A DNA stretch of 64,000 bases from Cristatella mucedo. Taxonomy: Eukaryota; Bryozoa; Phylactolaemata; Cristatellidae. Location: positions 1,520,501-1,584,500 of the forward strand of contig WPIO01000035.1 in assembly GCA_009760855.2 (NCBI GenBank), given 5' to 3'. The first letter of the stretch is position 1. Every line of letters begins with the position of its first letter. The notes beneath the pieces are model-generated. The model was given only the letters and a program-made list of their open reading frames with translations, did no database searches and was not told where the DNA came from. Made by a program: the position numbers and the translations under genes. Of the stretch, positions 24,594 through 38,032 are shown piece after piece.

Positions 24594-24900
24594 GCAATTT
24601 TCATATATTCTGGCAGGAACACATTTCAATCGGACCCATAGCTTGCTACCTACTGTTGTACGACCCTAGAGTTATTGACAGTTTCGAATTACAACTACAA
24701 TACTCGATAAATATTAAAGAAAATTATGTTATACAGGTAAATACTTAAGATCATTATATATTTAATAAAGTTGAAAAGACATATATATGTCTTATTAGCA
24801 TCGGATGAAGGTTGTGTGGTGATGTATCAATGTAAATATCATATCCTAACGTACCTCAACATCTATTTCGACAAAGTATTAATCCCAGCATAATGCATAG
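24594..24900 (+). pseudogene. Decayed A-type Ig-like exon
   Basis: The acceptor CTGAGTTTAG gives phase 1. Residues YLLLYDPRVIDSFE, then LQLQYSI, align with YFVCCDISLLSEYD and the ITWTI region of A1, with one gap; both cysteines are lost. A TAA stop follows at 24746-24748. Further on, LISIG resembles LVSIG of A1, but about 14 residues too late. It follows the signal-peptide exon at the right place and phase, which is the main reason to believe it. It is very diverged. Confidence 0.35.
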
Positions 24901-26149
24901 GCAAAAATTAAACAGGTCAATTGATTACCGTTATATTGTATGGAGTCAAAATGCTTGTTACCATTAAAATTATTTCAAATGAAATCTTTAATTATGAAGT
25001 GACTCGCAAGCTCAACAAAGAATTTTTAAGTTTTCTAAACAATGAGACACTCTGAATTAAGCTAAAATTAAGTGAGACAATTTCACGAAATCTATGGTGA
25101 ATTCAAGTTCAGTACTTGTTAGAACATAGATTACTGGAACAACTAAGCTAAGTAAGGAGTCTAAATAATTATCCATGGGGAGTATGAATAACTTTTTGAT
25201 GGTATTACATCCTTCCGAGAAAACATGTACAACTCTATGTTCCGAATAGAGAATGGTCCACTAATTTTGACTTGAATTTGCCTGATCTAGATAGACTTAT
25301 AATTCGTACCTTTGAGATCATCTAGATAAAATGCAGCTCGGGAGAAGTATACCCAAATAACATTGGTAGGGTAAACAAAAGTAAAAGGCTGACCAAATTT
25401 ACGTTTACGTGATTTCAATTTATAATTAACACTAGTTAGTCTTTTAGTTATTATTTTAGTTTTAAATACGTTTATCTTATCTTGCTACGATTACTCTTTG
25501 TGTTTCAAGATAGACTAATTTCCCGAGATTTCTGGCTCTCTTATATCCAGGACTCCTTGTTGCAGTAGGATCATTCCTACATGGACTCCTAAATATGTAT
25601 ACTATAAATATTAGTCGGCATATTTCTAGTGTTTATTTCTGTTGGGATATTTACACAGAAAAAAAATTGGTGCATTATTGGCATTTCGAGGACCAAGCGA
25701 TACAATGTATAATATAATACGAGATTTTTTTTTCGGCGAGCCATGGCAAAGTTCTGTTTTTCTTCCGACTCAACACCATACTTGATTTATCGTATCAATT
25801 GGTTACATGACATATTGATTCTATGTGTTCGGGAAAAGAAGAATCGTTTAGGATTTGTGTAAGGGTATTCATTTTACTAATGACAATAATGTACTGGTCT
25901 CTTTTATTACTAAACACTGTTAAAATAACGATTTGATTGCACGATTAACTGCAAATCATTTGATCGTCACATAATCTATAGGTCACAAGACAAGACTTAA
26001 TAGAGAACGCCTTGTAAGTCACACTGCTTAAACATTCTACAACTAAAATAGTTACCTTGTTGCACTAGTACCCAATAAATCAGGATCTGAGTCTAATAGA
26101 AGACGATAAATAGTTACTTGAATTTTCTAATTATTATACTTTTAGCTTG

Positions 26150-27330
26150 GCAGTGCTAGAGTCGGAGTTGTTGAATAAATCTTATTTGTGTGGAGAGAGG
26201 AGTGATCACATTTTCCGTTGACCTTAATCACTTTCCAAGAGGTCAATTATAAAAGGAGAACAGTGAGTGACCGAGGACGAGCCGTTGAGTGACTACACTC
26301 GTGACACATCTCGTGTGTGAGACCTGACACCCACATGACACGGATTTAACACGATCACTGATGTACGATTTACACCATGACAGTGCCTCGTCTGCCAGAC
26401 CGATCTTTGTTCTCAGTCGTTCAAATAGAACAACGTGATAAATGGTGAAGTATGCACCTGAAAGATCTAACTGAGTTAGGGCAGTTGCATTGCCCCATCA
26501 TTGCCATGTAAAATGTCATTTTTTACACGGAAGAGCTCAGTTTCAGTTGTGTGCTGCCTCTAAAGTCCTGATAGAAAGTTTTCTGACAATTTACTCCGTT
26601 CAATATGTTGACACAGCTGCTTAGTAACATCTTTTTCTAAATTCTGACAGGAAAGGAAGATGTGAAACTTGGCAGTAGTTTGCAAGAACTACTGTATCTA
26701 ATCAAGGTGTTTAAGTATGTGTTTAACAATTGCCGATTTGAAGGTATTGGGTGCAACCCCTTTTTCAAAAGTAGCAATCAAAATCTTGGTCGTGGCGGGG
26801 CTAATTTGGTCAGCCAGTGAATACTACTGAGATGATGGCTTAGGGTCTTCAAGAGATGAGCTTTGTTTGCTAGACCTACTTGAGGTAGCTACATCTCAGG
26901 CAGAAACCTGGGATAGAATTTTAAGAAAGGTCACAGACTGTCAATCCGAAATTGCTTTACTATGAGGAGGTCTTACGGAGGCTCGAATGTGCACAACTTC
27001 TTCAGTAAAGAAGGCTGAAAATTTTTAGGGAAAGCCGTAAATATCTAAGTCGTGAAATCTCAGAATTTTCCAGTAATATGTTTACTGTCTCATAAATCAA
27101 TTTATTATCCGAATGGCAGGAATTCAGTTTTTTAGTGATATAAGAAGCCCTTTTCAACTGGGACTTCTCCCAGGAGGTAAGGTGCTCCATGGTTACGACC
27201 CATGGCAGCCCACTGCGAGTTGTGGTGATAGTCGGTCAGGCTCTGCCTTTCGGGTGTAAACTAAAAGAAAGTCTTTGAAATTGTCTAGATCTGCATCAGA
27301 CCCCGATTTCTTAAAACGACGTTCAAGATT
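26150..27330 (-). mobile_element. LINE family 2 copy, decayed
   Basis: The complement matches the 36.9-38.0 kb copy (CAGTGCCTCGTCTGCCAGAC block near 26385) and extends to an ORF piece at 27002-27190 (SWEKSQLKRASYITKKLN) typical of the region between endonuclease and RT in CR1/L2 elements. No intact ORF. Confidence 0.6.
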
Positions 27331-27399
27331 TTGCTCAACACGGCTTATCCTGTAAAGGTTTTTTGTAAATTGAAAGGAATCGCTATGACTCCATACACT

Positions 27400-28020
27400 G
27401 ATAGATAAATGGGAGTATGCTTGTCAAGATCACTCCTGAGTGTCATATCCACTGCAGCAGTGAGGGTACTGAGGCTGGCGATCAAGTATGGGTGTATATA
27501 ACAAAGACGTGCACATCAAACAGATTAAAAAAATGTCTATATCAATGCTTTGTAAGTTACGTCACTAGACAAGTTCGACTTTACCCTGTTCGCAAAAGCA
27601 GAAACTGTAAACAAGACCTAAAAATGATCCAAGAGGGCCAGCCTGCACACCACAAGGTCAGTGGGGAAGACACTATTAGTACTAGCGAGATTAAGAATAT
27701 AAACACCGACCTGTGTGGTATGATTAACTGGTTTGGAAAACCCAAATTCACCAGACACTCAAGAATTGAGCAGACCTAGAAGTTGCTGAGTTGTCAACGC
27801 GAATAGTTATGATTTATGCAGTCGCATATTTTGAACAGAGAGCTGAGTCTAACTTGTTAGAACTAAAAAACAGTGGGTAAATAGAGATTGTTACATCTCA
27901 GGGAAAATCCACTGATATCGGTTAAGTTTTGTGGGCTGCTGTGTTATTTCTATCTCATTTAAAACTCGTAGACAGACGTGTAGCTGACTTATGGCGTGTT
28001 ACACTAGTATAAACATTTGT
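27400..28020. other. Unrecognised stretch with one open frame
   Basis: A 120-codon plus-strand frame (27417-27779) with several cysteines shows no match to the A/B exons or the LINE ORFs. It may be the 5' flank of the LINE 2 copy or unrelated sequence. I do not call it a gene. Confidence 0.3.
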
Positions 28021-28045
28021 TAGCTATAGAAAGAGTAATTTTTTA

Positions 28046-28385
28046 AATGTGACGATGCAAACAAGTATACCAGGTAAGACTGTAACTATACCAATCAAGA
28101 TTGGTTGTAATGTCAACTTCATCATAGCGGTCAAATTAAGCAAGGTTGTGCTTTTCTACGGCTTATGTTTACCGGCCACTATCTTGCTCTATCTGGCCGA
28201 AGCAACCTTGTTGTTTTATTACAGCCCCGTGGTGCGAGATTCATGCTTATCTTTAGGTTTTCTGTTGCACCAGGCACATTTTAAATGCATGGGTCCACTA
28301 ATTACAATTATGAGGCTAGTTCTTCTTTCAAAAAATATTTTATATTTTAGATGTCTCCAGTTAGATTTGTTGTTACTCACTTAAG
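28046..28385 (+). pseudogene. Possible decayed B-type Ig-like exon
   Basis: A 111-codon open frame with an Ig-like pattern: VTIPIKIGCNVNFIIAV resembles strand B, KVVLFY strand C, and CLSLGFLLHQAHFKC aligns without gaps to EFKFSIPKGNHKLYC of B2. The C-C' region is about five residues short, the tryptophan is gone, and I see no phase-1 splice sites. The position after the A-like exon fits the alternating order. Weak evidence. Confidence 0.3.
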
Positions 28386-28999
28386 ACGAACCGCGGCTCC
28401 ATAACAGGACAAATATGCACGTAAAAACCTAAATTTAAGTTGATCTAAAATAATTTTGCATCACAAGGTCGGCAACCTTAGAGTTATTCCGTTGCTGCAC
28501 ATACAAACATCCGGATAAGTGAGTGAGAAGACACCGATGGGAATTAGTTGGCTATGCATTTAATGTGAACTTTCAATATAATTATACATATTGGTAACAG
28601 GCTTTAGCGGTGAATGTAAATAATGCTTTATTCTTTAAATCTGAATAACTAGGGTACGTTTTCCAGGGAATAACTGGGAACAAAAATTAATAGCCAGTTG
28701 CCAGCTGGAAGATCCGATCTCAAAGAAAATTCTAACAAAATTTAGTACAATTCCATCCTTGCACCACTGTAAGTTCTTATCTCCCAAATATGCAAATAAA
28801 AACACCAACACGTATTGCCTGCAAGTCATAGCTTCAAGCTTAGGTTTGAATCGTTAGCACATATATTTCTTTACTTTCATCAAATCTTCATACACAGTTT
28901 GAGGCTGGGGTCATTTTTTCTCATGACAAACTGCAGCTGTCTCCAGTGGCAATAAAAGCCTACTTTAGATGAAAATGCAGTTTAGAAAATAATTATAAT

Positions 29000-29376
29000 A
29001 ATAATAATTATTATTATTACAATGCACTTCATAAAGCACCCTCATAGAACTCAATCTCTTTCAAGACGCTTTACATTAGCTGCAAAGGCAAACTCGATTG
29101 AATGGTGACACATATTACGCTTGATAAAAAAAGTTAATAACATAGTTATTGGCCACATGCACAGGGTCAGCACACCAGTGTGGTTGGTGGCAGCTTGCAC
29201 AGTTTTAGCACACATAAGCACATGAAGGACGATAACAGGGACCCACTAAATGCTGATCTAAAAAGGTGTGTTTTAAGTTCTATTTGAATGTGATCCAGTC
29301 ATGGGCTGTCGTGAGGCAAGTCGGGAGTGAGTTTCAGGCTTTGGCAGCATACGAACTAAATGCAGGTCTCCAACAG
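29000..29376 (-). mobile_element. LINE family 1 copy, 3' part
   Basis: A minus-strand 3' UTR and C-terminal piece whose (AAT)n tail begins near 29000. Its truncated 5' end abuts a plus-strand copy at 29377 with no spacer that I can see, making a head-to-head pair. Confidence 0.85.
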
Positions 29377-30745
29377 ATTTGAGTTCAGCAGCTATTGATA
29401 CCATCAATCACAAAGTACTTCTAGAGCGCCTCTCATCTCGCCTGGGCATCACTGGCACTACTCTGCCGTGGTTCAGGTCCTATCTTCGTGGGAGACTCCA
29501 GAGTATTGACGTGAATGGACAAAGATCATCTGAAGTACCTCTAAAATATGGAGTACCTCAGGGCTCTGTGCTAGGTCCGGTCCTTTTCACCGTTTATACT
29601 CTCCCTCTTGCTGATGTGATTGCCAAGCACAATCTAGGCTTTCACTTCTATGCAGATGACACTCAGTAGTACCTTTGCTTTGATCCCTCCCAGCCTTCGA
29701 GCACCTCAAATCCTATCAACTCACTTGCTGCATGCATTGATGAAATCCGCACATGGATGGCAGCACATTTTCTAAAACTAAACGATGATGAAACTAACTT
29801 ACTAGTTATGGGCAAACCCAGTGTGATTCAGAAATTGGAAAGGCTGACTTTCAAAATTGGCTCTGCCAGCATATCTCCAGTTGAATCAGCTCGAAATCTA
29901 GGTGTCATATTCCAAAGCGACCTCTCGTTAGACGACCACATCAGCTCCACAGTCAAATCTGCTTTTTTTCACCTTCATAACATTGCTAAAATTCGGGCTT
30001 GTTTAGATAGAGATACCACGTCCAAGTTGGTACATGCATTCGGGACATCCCGTCTCGACTTCTGCAACTCACTGCTTACTGGCTAACCAGCATGTGCGAT
30101 CACGCGATTGCAGCTGGTGCAAAACTCTGCAGCTAGGCTTGTCTGTCGTGAGCGTCGCAGTTGCCACATTACTCCACTTCTCGCCGACCTGCACTGGTTA
30201 CCAGTCAAGCAACGGATTGACTTCAAGGTTTTGTCGCTCACTTTTTGGTCACTTCATTCTATGGCTCCAGCCTATCTTTCAGATATACTACCCCATCAGA
30301 CCAAGCATCGTACCACTCACTTCTGGGAATCCAACAGTCTGTAAATACCTCGTGCAAACCTTAAATCCTCTGGAGACCGTGCATTTAGATCATATGCTCC
30401 CACAGCCTGGAACTCCCTCCCGACCTGCTTCAGAACATCCCTGACCTGACCACATTTAAAAGTAACCTAAAAACACACCTATATAGGACAGCATTTAGTG
30501 GGTCCCTGTGATTCGTCCTTGATGTGCTTATGGGTGCTGACACTGTGCATGTTGCCACTAACCACATTTCATGCTGACCCTGAGCATGTCACCTCTAACC
30601 ATATTATTAATTTTTTTTCAAGCATGATTTTACTTACTATTTAATTGCATATCACTTTGCAGCAAATGTAAAGCGCCTAGTAAGAGATTAAGTTCTCTGA
30701 GGGCGCTTTATCAAGTGCAATATTATTATTGTTATAATTATTAAA
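29377..30745 (+). mobile_element. LINE family 1 copy, RT to 3' end
   Basis: Begins inside RT motif A ([15 protein letters not shown]) and carries motif B ([13 protein letters not shown]) and motif C (FYADD). A stop follows ADDTQ (TAG at 29667-29669). The rest of the C-terminus (WLPVKQRIDFKVL) is readable with lesions, then the 3' UTR and (ATT)n. It is close in sequence to the 31-34 kb copy, so it is relatively young. Confidence 0.9.
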
Positions 30746-30769
30746 GGATTGGTATGCTATTAGATTCCT

Positions 30770-30851
30770 AAAAAGCTGGTGGTATGATGCTGGACCTGGT
30801 GGAGGAGTAGATTTGAGAGATAGGCTGGAGCCAAAGAATGAAGCAACCTAA
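30770..30851 (-). mobile_element. LINE family 1 fragment
   Basis: An 80-bp minus-strand piece (AGATAGGCTGGAGCCAAAGA, the PAYLSD region reversed) between two plus-strand copies. Confidence 0.7.
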
Positions 30852-33800
30852 TAATTCTCGCCTCCTGACATAGAGCGCTCTAACGTGTGTTCTTGTTCGT
30901 TGCAGAATTCTTCCGAAAACCGAAGTTCTTGCGAACATCGTATACGGAAACGATACAGCTAAGACCTGTTTAAAGTTATTCTGATTGTTTTTTGACCGTA
31001 GCGCGTAAGAAATTACGTGCCTATGGACATCTAAACGCTTTTCGCTTCGGGCTGCTGGGTCTCCCACGCCGGCGGCTGCATTAGCTACGCCGGCGGCTAG
31101 TAACCAATTTGTTAGTTATGGTCGTCAGCAGCTGCTATCGCTTCGTCATCGTATATCAAATGCATTCCTAGATATTAATGTTGTTGCTAAGATTCATGAA
31201 CTATGCATTAACAAAAGGAAAGCACCCCGTAGCCGCCGCGGTGGCCAGAACCGCCAGCTTAGATGCTGCTCGTTTGGTATTCCTAGCATTGTCTCGAACC
31301 ACTTAGCACGCTCCCCGCATGCGTCACTGTAAATCTCTCAAACTTAGTGGTCATCAGGCCTATTGTAACCCAATCGGCCAGACTTAACGCTTGCCTTTGG
31401 AATCCTCGCTCAATGTGCAATAAACCTCTAGTAATAAACGACCTTATTTCTGAAAATGGTATCGACCTGCTCGCCCTAACTGAAACTTGGCTGAAATCGA
31501 TAAACTGCCCGACAATTAAAGACGCTACTCCATCTGGTTTCACGTTCTTTCACACCCCTAGATCAATCAAAACTGGAGGTGCAGTTGCTATGATCGTGCT
31601 CTCGAAATTCAACTTCAAGCCATTTGCAGTACCCTCGAAGCAGTCTTTTAAATCAATTGTCCTGGTCTCACCCGAAAACAAGCTACCGATAGTGGCAGTA
31701 GTCTATCGCCCACCAGGTACCAAATCCTACTTTATCTCAGATTTCTCCGATCTCATTTCGATTCTGTGTTCAAGAAATCGATCCTTCCTCGTTATGGGTG
31801 ATTTCAACGTCCACTTTGATAACTTATCTGACGCTTTCAGCACCGAATTTCGTACATTGACAGACTCATTATCTCTAGTGACTCATGTGCATGGCCCTAC
31901 CCACATCAAGGGTCACACACTCGACCAAATTTTCTCATATAACTGCACTTTGTCATCAGCAGTTAACACCAAATCCTGCTTATCTGACCACATGCAGATC
32001 TCATTCAATCTACAGTGTGTGCCCACATTCTCCTCTAAAATAACCTGTGAATAGCGAAACCTCAAGACCCTTGACATCGATGCTGACCGTGCGAGCATAT
32101 CTGCTTCACCTTTGCTGCTCAGTCCTCCCTCCGATCTGTCATCACTGGTAGATTGCTACAACACGACACTAGCTGACACGCTCGACGAGTGTGCACCTTT
32201 GACAAAGCGCACTGTGGGCCCCCGCCCAGACGGCCTATGGTTTACCACAGACAATAAACTAGCCAAGTCTACTAAACGAAAGCTTGAAAAGGCATACAAA
32301 AGATCCGGACTAACTGTCCATCGACAGACATATGAAGACTACTGTAGGTCGTACCAATCGATCCTAGCAAAGGCTAAGCCTAGCTTCTATAGAAACATTG
32401 TTGAATCACAGATGCACAATCCAAAAATGCTGATGTCGACAATAAACCATCTCCTCAACCGTTCCCAGGTTAGCTCCTTACCTGATGATCCTTGTGATGA
32501 TCTAGCCGATCGCTTCTCTCGATTCTTTGTGCAGAAGATAGACAAAATCAGGGAATCCATCCCTGCGATGACAACCTTCCCACTAGAATGCTGTTCCTCG
32601 GTTCCTGGCTGCGCCTCAATGTCTGCATTTAAACAGGTCACTAGTGATGTAGTCCTAAAGCTCGTATCTCAATCAAAGAAGACAACAAGTCCACTGGACC
32701 CTATTCTCACTGTCCTGCTCCTACGTTGCATTGATCTGCTGCTGCCATGCATAACCAACATCATTAATATGTCATTAGCCTCAGGTCAGGTCCCAGCACC
32801 TTTCAAAAAAGCTGTAGACAGGCCACTTCTCAAGAAAGCTACACTAGACCAAGAGAACTTAAGCAACTACCGCCCACTCTCCCTTCTACCATTCCTATCA
32901 AAGACACTGGAACGGGTCGTGGCAGACCAGCTGAACTCGTATATCGTAACCTCACACCTTGCTAGTAAGTTCCAGTCTGGCTTTAGAGCTAATCACTCCA
33001 CAGAGTCAGCATTGCTTCGGGTATACACGACCTACTTAGGAATGCAGACATGGGTAGAGTGTCTCTTCTTGTTTTGCTCGATCATTCGGCGGCTTTTGAT
33101 ACCATCGATCGCAAAGTACTTCTAGAGCGCCTCTCATCTCGCCTGGGCATCACTGGCACTGCTCTGCAGTGGTTCAGGTCCTATCTCAGTGAGAGACTCC
33201 AGAGTGTTGACGTGAATGGACAAAGATCATCTGAAGTACCTCTAAAATATGGAGTACCTCAGGGCTCTGTGCTAGGTCCTGTCCTTTTCACCGTTTATAC
33301 TCTCCATCTCGCTGATGTGATTGCCAAGCACAATCTAGGCTTTCACTTCTATGCAGATGACACTCAGTTGTATCTTTGCTTTGATCCCTCCCAGCCTTCA
33401 AGCACCTCAAATTCTCTCAACTCACTTGCTGCATGCATTGATGACATCCGCACATGGATGACAGCTAATTTTCGAAAACTAAACGATGATTAAAGTAACT
33501 TACTAGTTATGGGCAAACCCAGTGTGATTCAGAGATTGGAAAGGCTGACTCTCAAAATTGGCTCTGACAGCATATCTCCTGTTGCAGCTGCTCAAAACCT
33601 TGGCATCATATTCCATAGCGACCTCACGTTAGACGACGTTATCAGCTGCACAGTTAAAGCTGCCTATTTTCAGCTGCATAACATTGCTAAAATTCGGGCT
33701 TGTTTAGATAATGATACCACATCCAAGTTGGTTCATGCATTCGTGACATCCCTTCTCGACATCTGCAACTCATTGCTTACTGGCCTACCAGCATGTGCGA

Positions 33801-34330
33801 TCAGGCGATTGCAGCTGGTGCAAAACTCTGCAGCTAGGCTTGTTGTCGTGAGTGCCTCAGTTGCCACATTACTCCACTTCTCGCCGACCTGCACTGGCTA
33901 CCAGTCAAGCAGCGGATTGACTTCAAGGTTTTGTCGCTCACTTTTAGGTCTCTTCATTCTATGGCTCCAGCCTATCTTTCAGATATACTACCCCATCAGG
34001 CAAAGCATCGTACCACTCGCTTTTCGGAATCCAACAGTCTAGAAATACCTCGTACAAACCTTAAATCCTTTGGAGACCGTGCATTTAGCTCGTATGCTCC
34101 CACAGCCTGGAACTCCCTCCTGACCTGCGTCAGAACATCCCCTGACCTGACCAAATTTGAATGTTCTTAAAAACACGCCTATTTAGGAAAGCATATAGTG
34201 GGTCCCTGTGATTCTTCCTTCATGTGCTTATGCCTGCTGACACTGTGCATGCTGCCACTTACCACATTTGCATGCTGACCCTGTGCATGTCACCCCTAAC
34301 CATGTTGTTCTTTTTGTGGTTTTTCAAGCA
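30852..34330 (+). mobile_element. LINE family 1, longest copy (EN + RT), disabled
   Basis: A CR1/L2-type non-LTR element. The 5' region (30852-31100) is GC-richer, with two CGCCGGCGGCT motifs, and may hold the internal promoter. ORF2 follows. The endonuclease (31347-32054) has the family motifs TETWL, YRPPG, MGDFNV and SDH. The RT has NYRPLSLLP, AFDTID (motif A), [13 protein letters not shown] (motif B) and FYADD (motif C). Four lesions can be seen: an in-frame TAG at 32052-32054, a one-base loss near 33027, a GAA to TAA change at 33491-33493, and a one-base loss near 33843. The copy lacks the usual 3' tail: similarity ends near 34330, before the GGCGCTTTATCAAGTGC block, which is unusual because these elements normally lose the 5' end. 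Confidence 0.92.
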
Positions 34331-34639
34331 TCCATGTGTATTACACCCTCAAAGATTGTAATCTGCTTTTAGGCATTGCAAATATGCTTTTCGGAAAGGA
34401 TGAACACATGATAGTAATATCATGCATTTTTTTAAAAAAGAATAACAAGCTTAGATGTGAATTATGAATCTGCATGGAGCCTACCATATAGGCACCATGC
34501 AAAGTAAAAAAGCTGGTAATGCATTCAATTAAGACCCACTTCATACCTTCGTCTTACTATAAGCACTTCGCAAGTATTGCACGGGAAGCCTGATCAAATA
34601 TAAAATGTATTACACATAATTCATTATTAATGACATGCT

Positions 34640-35520
34640 ACATGCGCATTGTCAACAAGCTCGTACTCAGAGTCAGCATTCGGTTACTGGTATCTTGCAC
34701 CATATCAGCATCAATGAGCCCAAGCAATTTTGTAAGGCAGCTTTTAACCAAAGGCTACGAGAAATGCTCGTTTTTGAGCTTACTCTTTAATTTCTTCTAG
34801 TAAGTGGATGTTCTGACATCATTCGAGATTGAGTTTTCGGCTTTGAGAACATACGAACTTCAGGCACGTGCTCCAAAGGAGATGAAACTCTTTGGATGTA
34901 TAGCTAAAGTATTTCAGACCAAAAAAACGGAAAGCTTAGGCTTATTATGGAGTAGCTGTGTGGTTTGGGATCGTTGAATAATAGCCAATCACCAGCAGTA
35001 AGGCTGCATTTCAAAGGAATTTCTTGCAACAGATAATGCAATCACCTTATCGCAATACCGTTATTTTTCATGTTTTCCACAGATGCAACCACCAATAATA
35101 ACATCGCATTTTTGGCAAATCTTCGCTTAAAATTTTGGTTTTTATAATTAGAAAGTGCAATTATCACAAAAGGGTATTACATTAATCAAGCCAAGACCCA
35201 TCTAAGGAGTTAATTGAAGACTTTCGCATGCAACTGTGGAAGACAGCTCCTAATCATAGATAGGAACTGGATGTGATGGCTAGCTTTAGAACCAGTCTCA
35301 TGAGGGAAGCTTCTAAATTTTTGTCTGCTGTAAAAAGGCATCTAAATTTCTTTGGAGCACGTGGTACTGGTCGCACTACAGCTTCACCTTTTAGAAGAGC
35401 AAAGCCTTCGATCCAGCCACACGCTTAGGGCGTCCTATGAGCAACAGCTCAGTTTTATCGTCATTTAGTTTGAAAAAACTTTTCGACATAAAAGGTCGCG
35501 TCTGCTTTATCATGTTAGGC
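34640..35520 (-). mobile_element. LINE family 2 copy, decayed
   Basis: Matches the 13.1-14.2 kb copy block by block on the same strand (CGATCCAGCCAC block near 35410, CGATGGCTA-like block near 35275). No ORF left. Confidence 0.65.
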
Positions 35521-35529
35521 TAAGTATTT

Positions 35530-36940
35530 TACTTATTGCGTCATATATTCATATATTATATTATTCATATATTCATTATAATCAACATGTCGGCTTTCTC
35601 TGTGAAGGTACTTGGGAAATATAAATACCTGAATTTTGCATAGGAATAAATTTATTTACAAAAAATGCAAAAATAATTTGTAATTGATATAAACCAGCTA
35701 AAGTGGAAACGCTGTAACCACAATGGATATTAAAAAGGGAACGGGTTGATTATAGGTTATTAGCCTTTTTTGTTACTGCTATGATTTAGTATTCGCTTCA
35801 TCGCTCCTGCATATTTTTCACTGATAATATTGTTTAGGATATGGTGATGCTTGGCAATAATGGGTTTTCGTTAACAGACGGCTGCTAACACATACCATGC
35901 ATATTTGCAAACGCTATCCATTCTAATATTGAGATGAGACTAAGTTAAATTATTTTTTCCTGTGAGTGGGTGATCTAAACCACGTGGCTAAGCATATCCC
36001 ATATTTTTTACCTAGACCATTCAATTTAATAAAGAGATATCTCTGTAATGAACCACAAATAGATCAATAAATCTAGACAGATTATATAGTAAGTACGTTT
36101 AACAGAAGGAAGCCTCAGAACTCGATGGCTGTAATGTCATACCTTTGTGTTGACCTTTCTACACTTGTAGGACTCTGGATAGAGGCAAATCATGATATCT
36201 GTTGATTTTTCATATGCAATTTTCTTAAGCAGCTAAAGAATAACGTATATTAATTATTTCACCAGCCCAAACTTTTTTGTGATTGGAATTAAACGCTTGT
36301 GTATTTTTCAAGCATTAAGCACATGTATATTTAGTATATCCTTTATTATTGCAACATTTCAATCATAGACCAAAATTGGTACTTTTCTGGTTAGGTTAGT
36401 AGAGTAGCAAGACTTTACTAGCACTTTTCCCACCGACATATTATTTTTTTAAATTGCAAAAACATGTATTAGTTACTTTGATTGCACGATTTTTAATTCC
36501 AGGAAAGGCGTAGGTAATTTTACTATCCCTATCCATTACAAAAACTTATGCATATGCGTAGCTTATGAAAGACTAGTTATATATTCGCTCAGCTCTATCA
36601 GGCATCTCTGAGTCCTTGACACTGGGGTGCAAAATTAACTTCTGGATCTTCATTATTTTCTCGTGTGTAGCCATAATATCCATTTAAAATCTAGCCATAT
36701 ATTTAATTATGCTGATGCAGGTTTAAATAGAGTGAGGGTATTTTAATATTTTCTAAATCATCCCTAATCTATTTGCACTTCTTAAGGATGAATGGATAAA
36801 GATATGTTTGTTAACCCAAGAAAAACTTTGAATGGCTAATGTAGTCTGTAAACATAAGAATTTTCGACATTCAATTATGTTTATTTAATTAGGTTTATTA
36901 AAATGGCATTATATTTGAAGAGGAATTAGGATTAAATATA
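35530..36940. other. No feature recognised
   Basis: AT-rich sequence between two LINE 2 copies. No ORF over 60 codons and no similarity to the A/B exons that I could see. Confidence 0.5.
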
Positions 36941-36944
36941 CCAT

Positions 36945-38025
36945 CGAAGTATCAGCTCAGGACCACTGAAAAGGATGAGCCATAGTCGGCAGCAGGAGAT
37001 ATGTTATAGTGGCTTAAGAATTGTATAATGGATTTCCACAGTCTAAGACCATCTGAGCTAAAGCTGTTGTCAGCAACGGTATTTAAGCTGACGAATTGAA
37101 GCACTAATTTATTGTCCATACGGGACTTGATGGCGCGAGGATTCCGACTGGTGCAGCAGTCCAGCTAGGTATGGAGGAGGTAAACTGTGGCTGGTCTCAT
37201 GGATCAGATTAGGAACTGTGTTCAGTATCCATTGATAAACCGGCAGCCGTTGTAGTTGTCTTAGCAAAGGAGAATTGTGGTAAAAGCTCTTGAATTTGAA
37301 AACAAGCCTTGCATCCATATTCATACACATTTGCTGTGGTTCCATTACCTTTATGGTAGTGTAGCCAAAATAGGAATACAATAACCAAGACGAGATAAAA
37401 CGAAGCAGCTGGATGAATTTTTCGCAAGCCACCATCGAAGAAAGCTCCTTACCTTAGATATGAATCAGACGCGATGGACAGAGTATAAGCAGTCTTCTGA
37501 ATGAAGATTTCAAAGTTTAGGCAGCTGTCAAAAACCACTACTAAATTTCTAGCATGAGGTGAAGGTCGCACAATAGCATGGCCTAACTAGAACAGCAAAG
37601 CCTTATGATCCAGCCACAAGCTTACGTTGTCCTATGGGCAGCTGTTCGGTTTTTATCTACATTTAGTTTCAATAAATGTTTCGACTTCCAGGTTCGATTG
37701 TCTGCAAGCCAAGAATCCAGTGTATCAGTTGCTGCAGCAGATTCCTGCGGTTTGACTGACTAATACAGCTGACTTTCGTCAGCATGAACGTGATATCCTA
37801 TTCTATCGTCCTTAATCTCTTTTCCCGAATGTTGAGTAAGAATGGAGAACAACAAGGTACAGAAGGTGAACCCTTGAGAGAGTCGACAGGTTACCAGTTT
37901 CGTCGGTGACAGCTGACCCCAAATGATATGGATTCAATACTGTCAGATGAGTATGATTTAAAATATGCCAGTGCCTTGTCTGCCACACCAATCGTTGTTC
38001 TCAATTGTTCATGGTGGACGTCGTA
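36945..38025 (-). mobile_element. LINE family 2 copy
   Basis: The complement carries the RT C-terminal region, with the block around LQRLPVYQWI near 37250 (corresponding to PVEQRIQ of the 13 kb copy), then upstream RT sequence to about 38025. Disabled. Confidence 0.7.
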
Positions 38026-38032
38026 ATTAATG

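Noticed and set aside
27417-27779. 120-codon cysteine-containing ORF
   Set aside because: I tried to align it to the A and B domains and to LINE ORFs without success.
30768-31067. 99-codon minus-strand ORF
   Set aside because: Antisense to the GC-richer 5' region of the plus-strand LINE.
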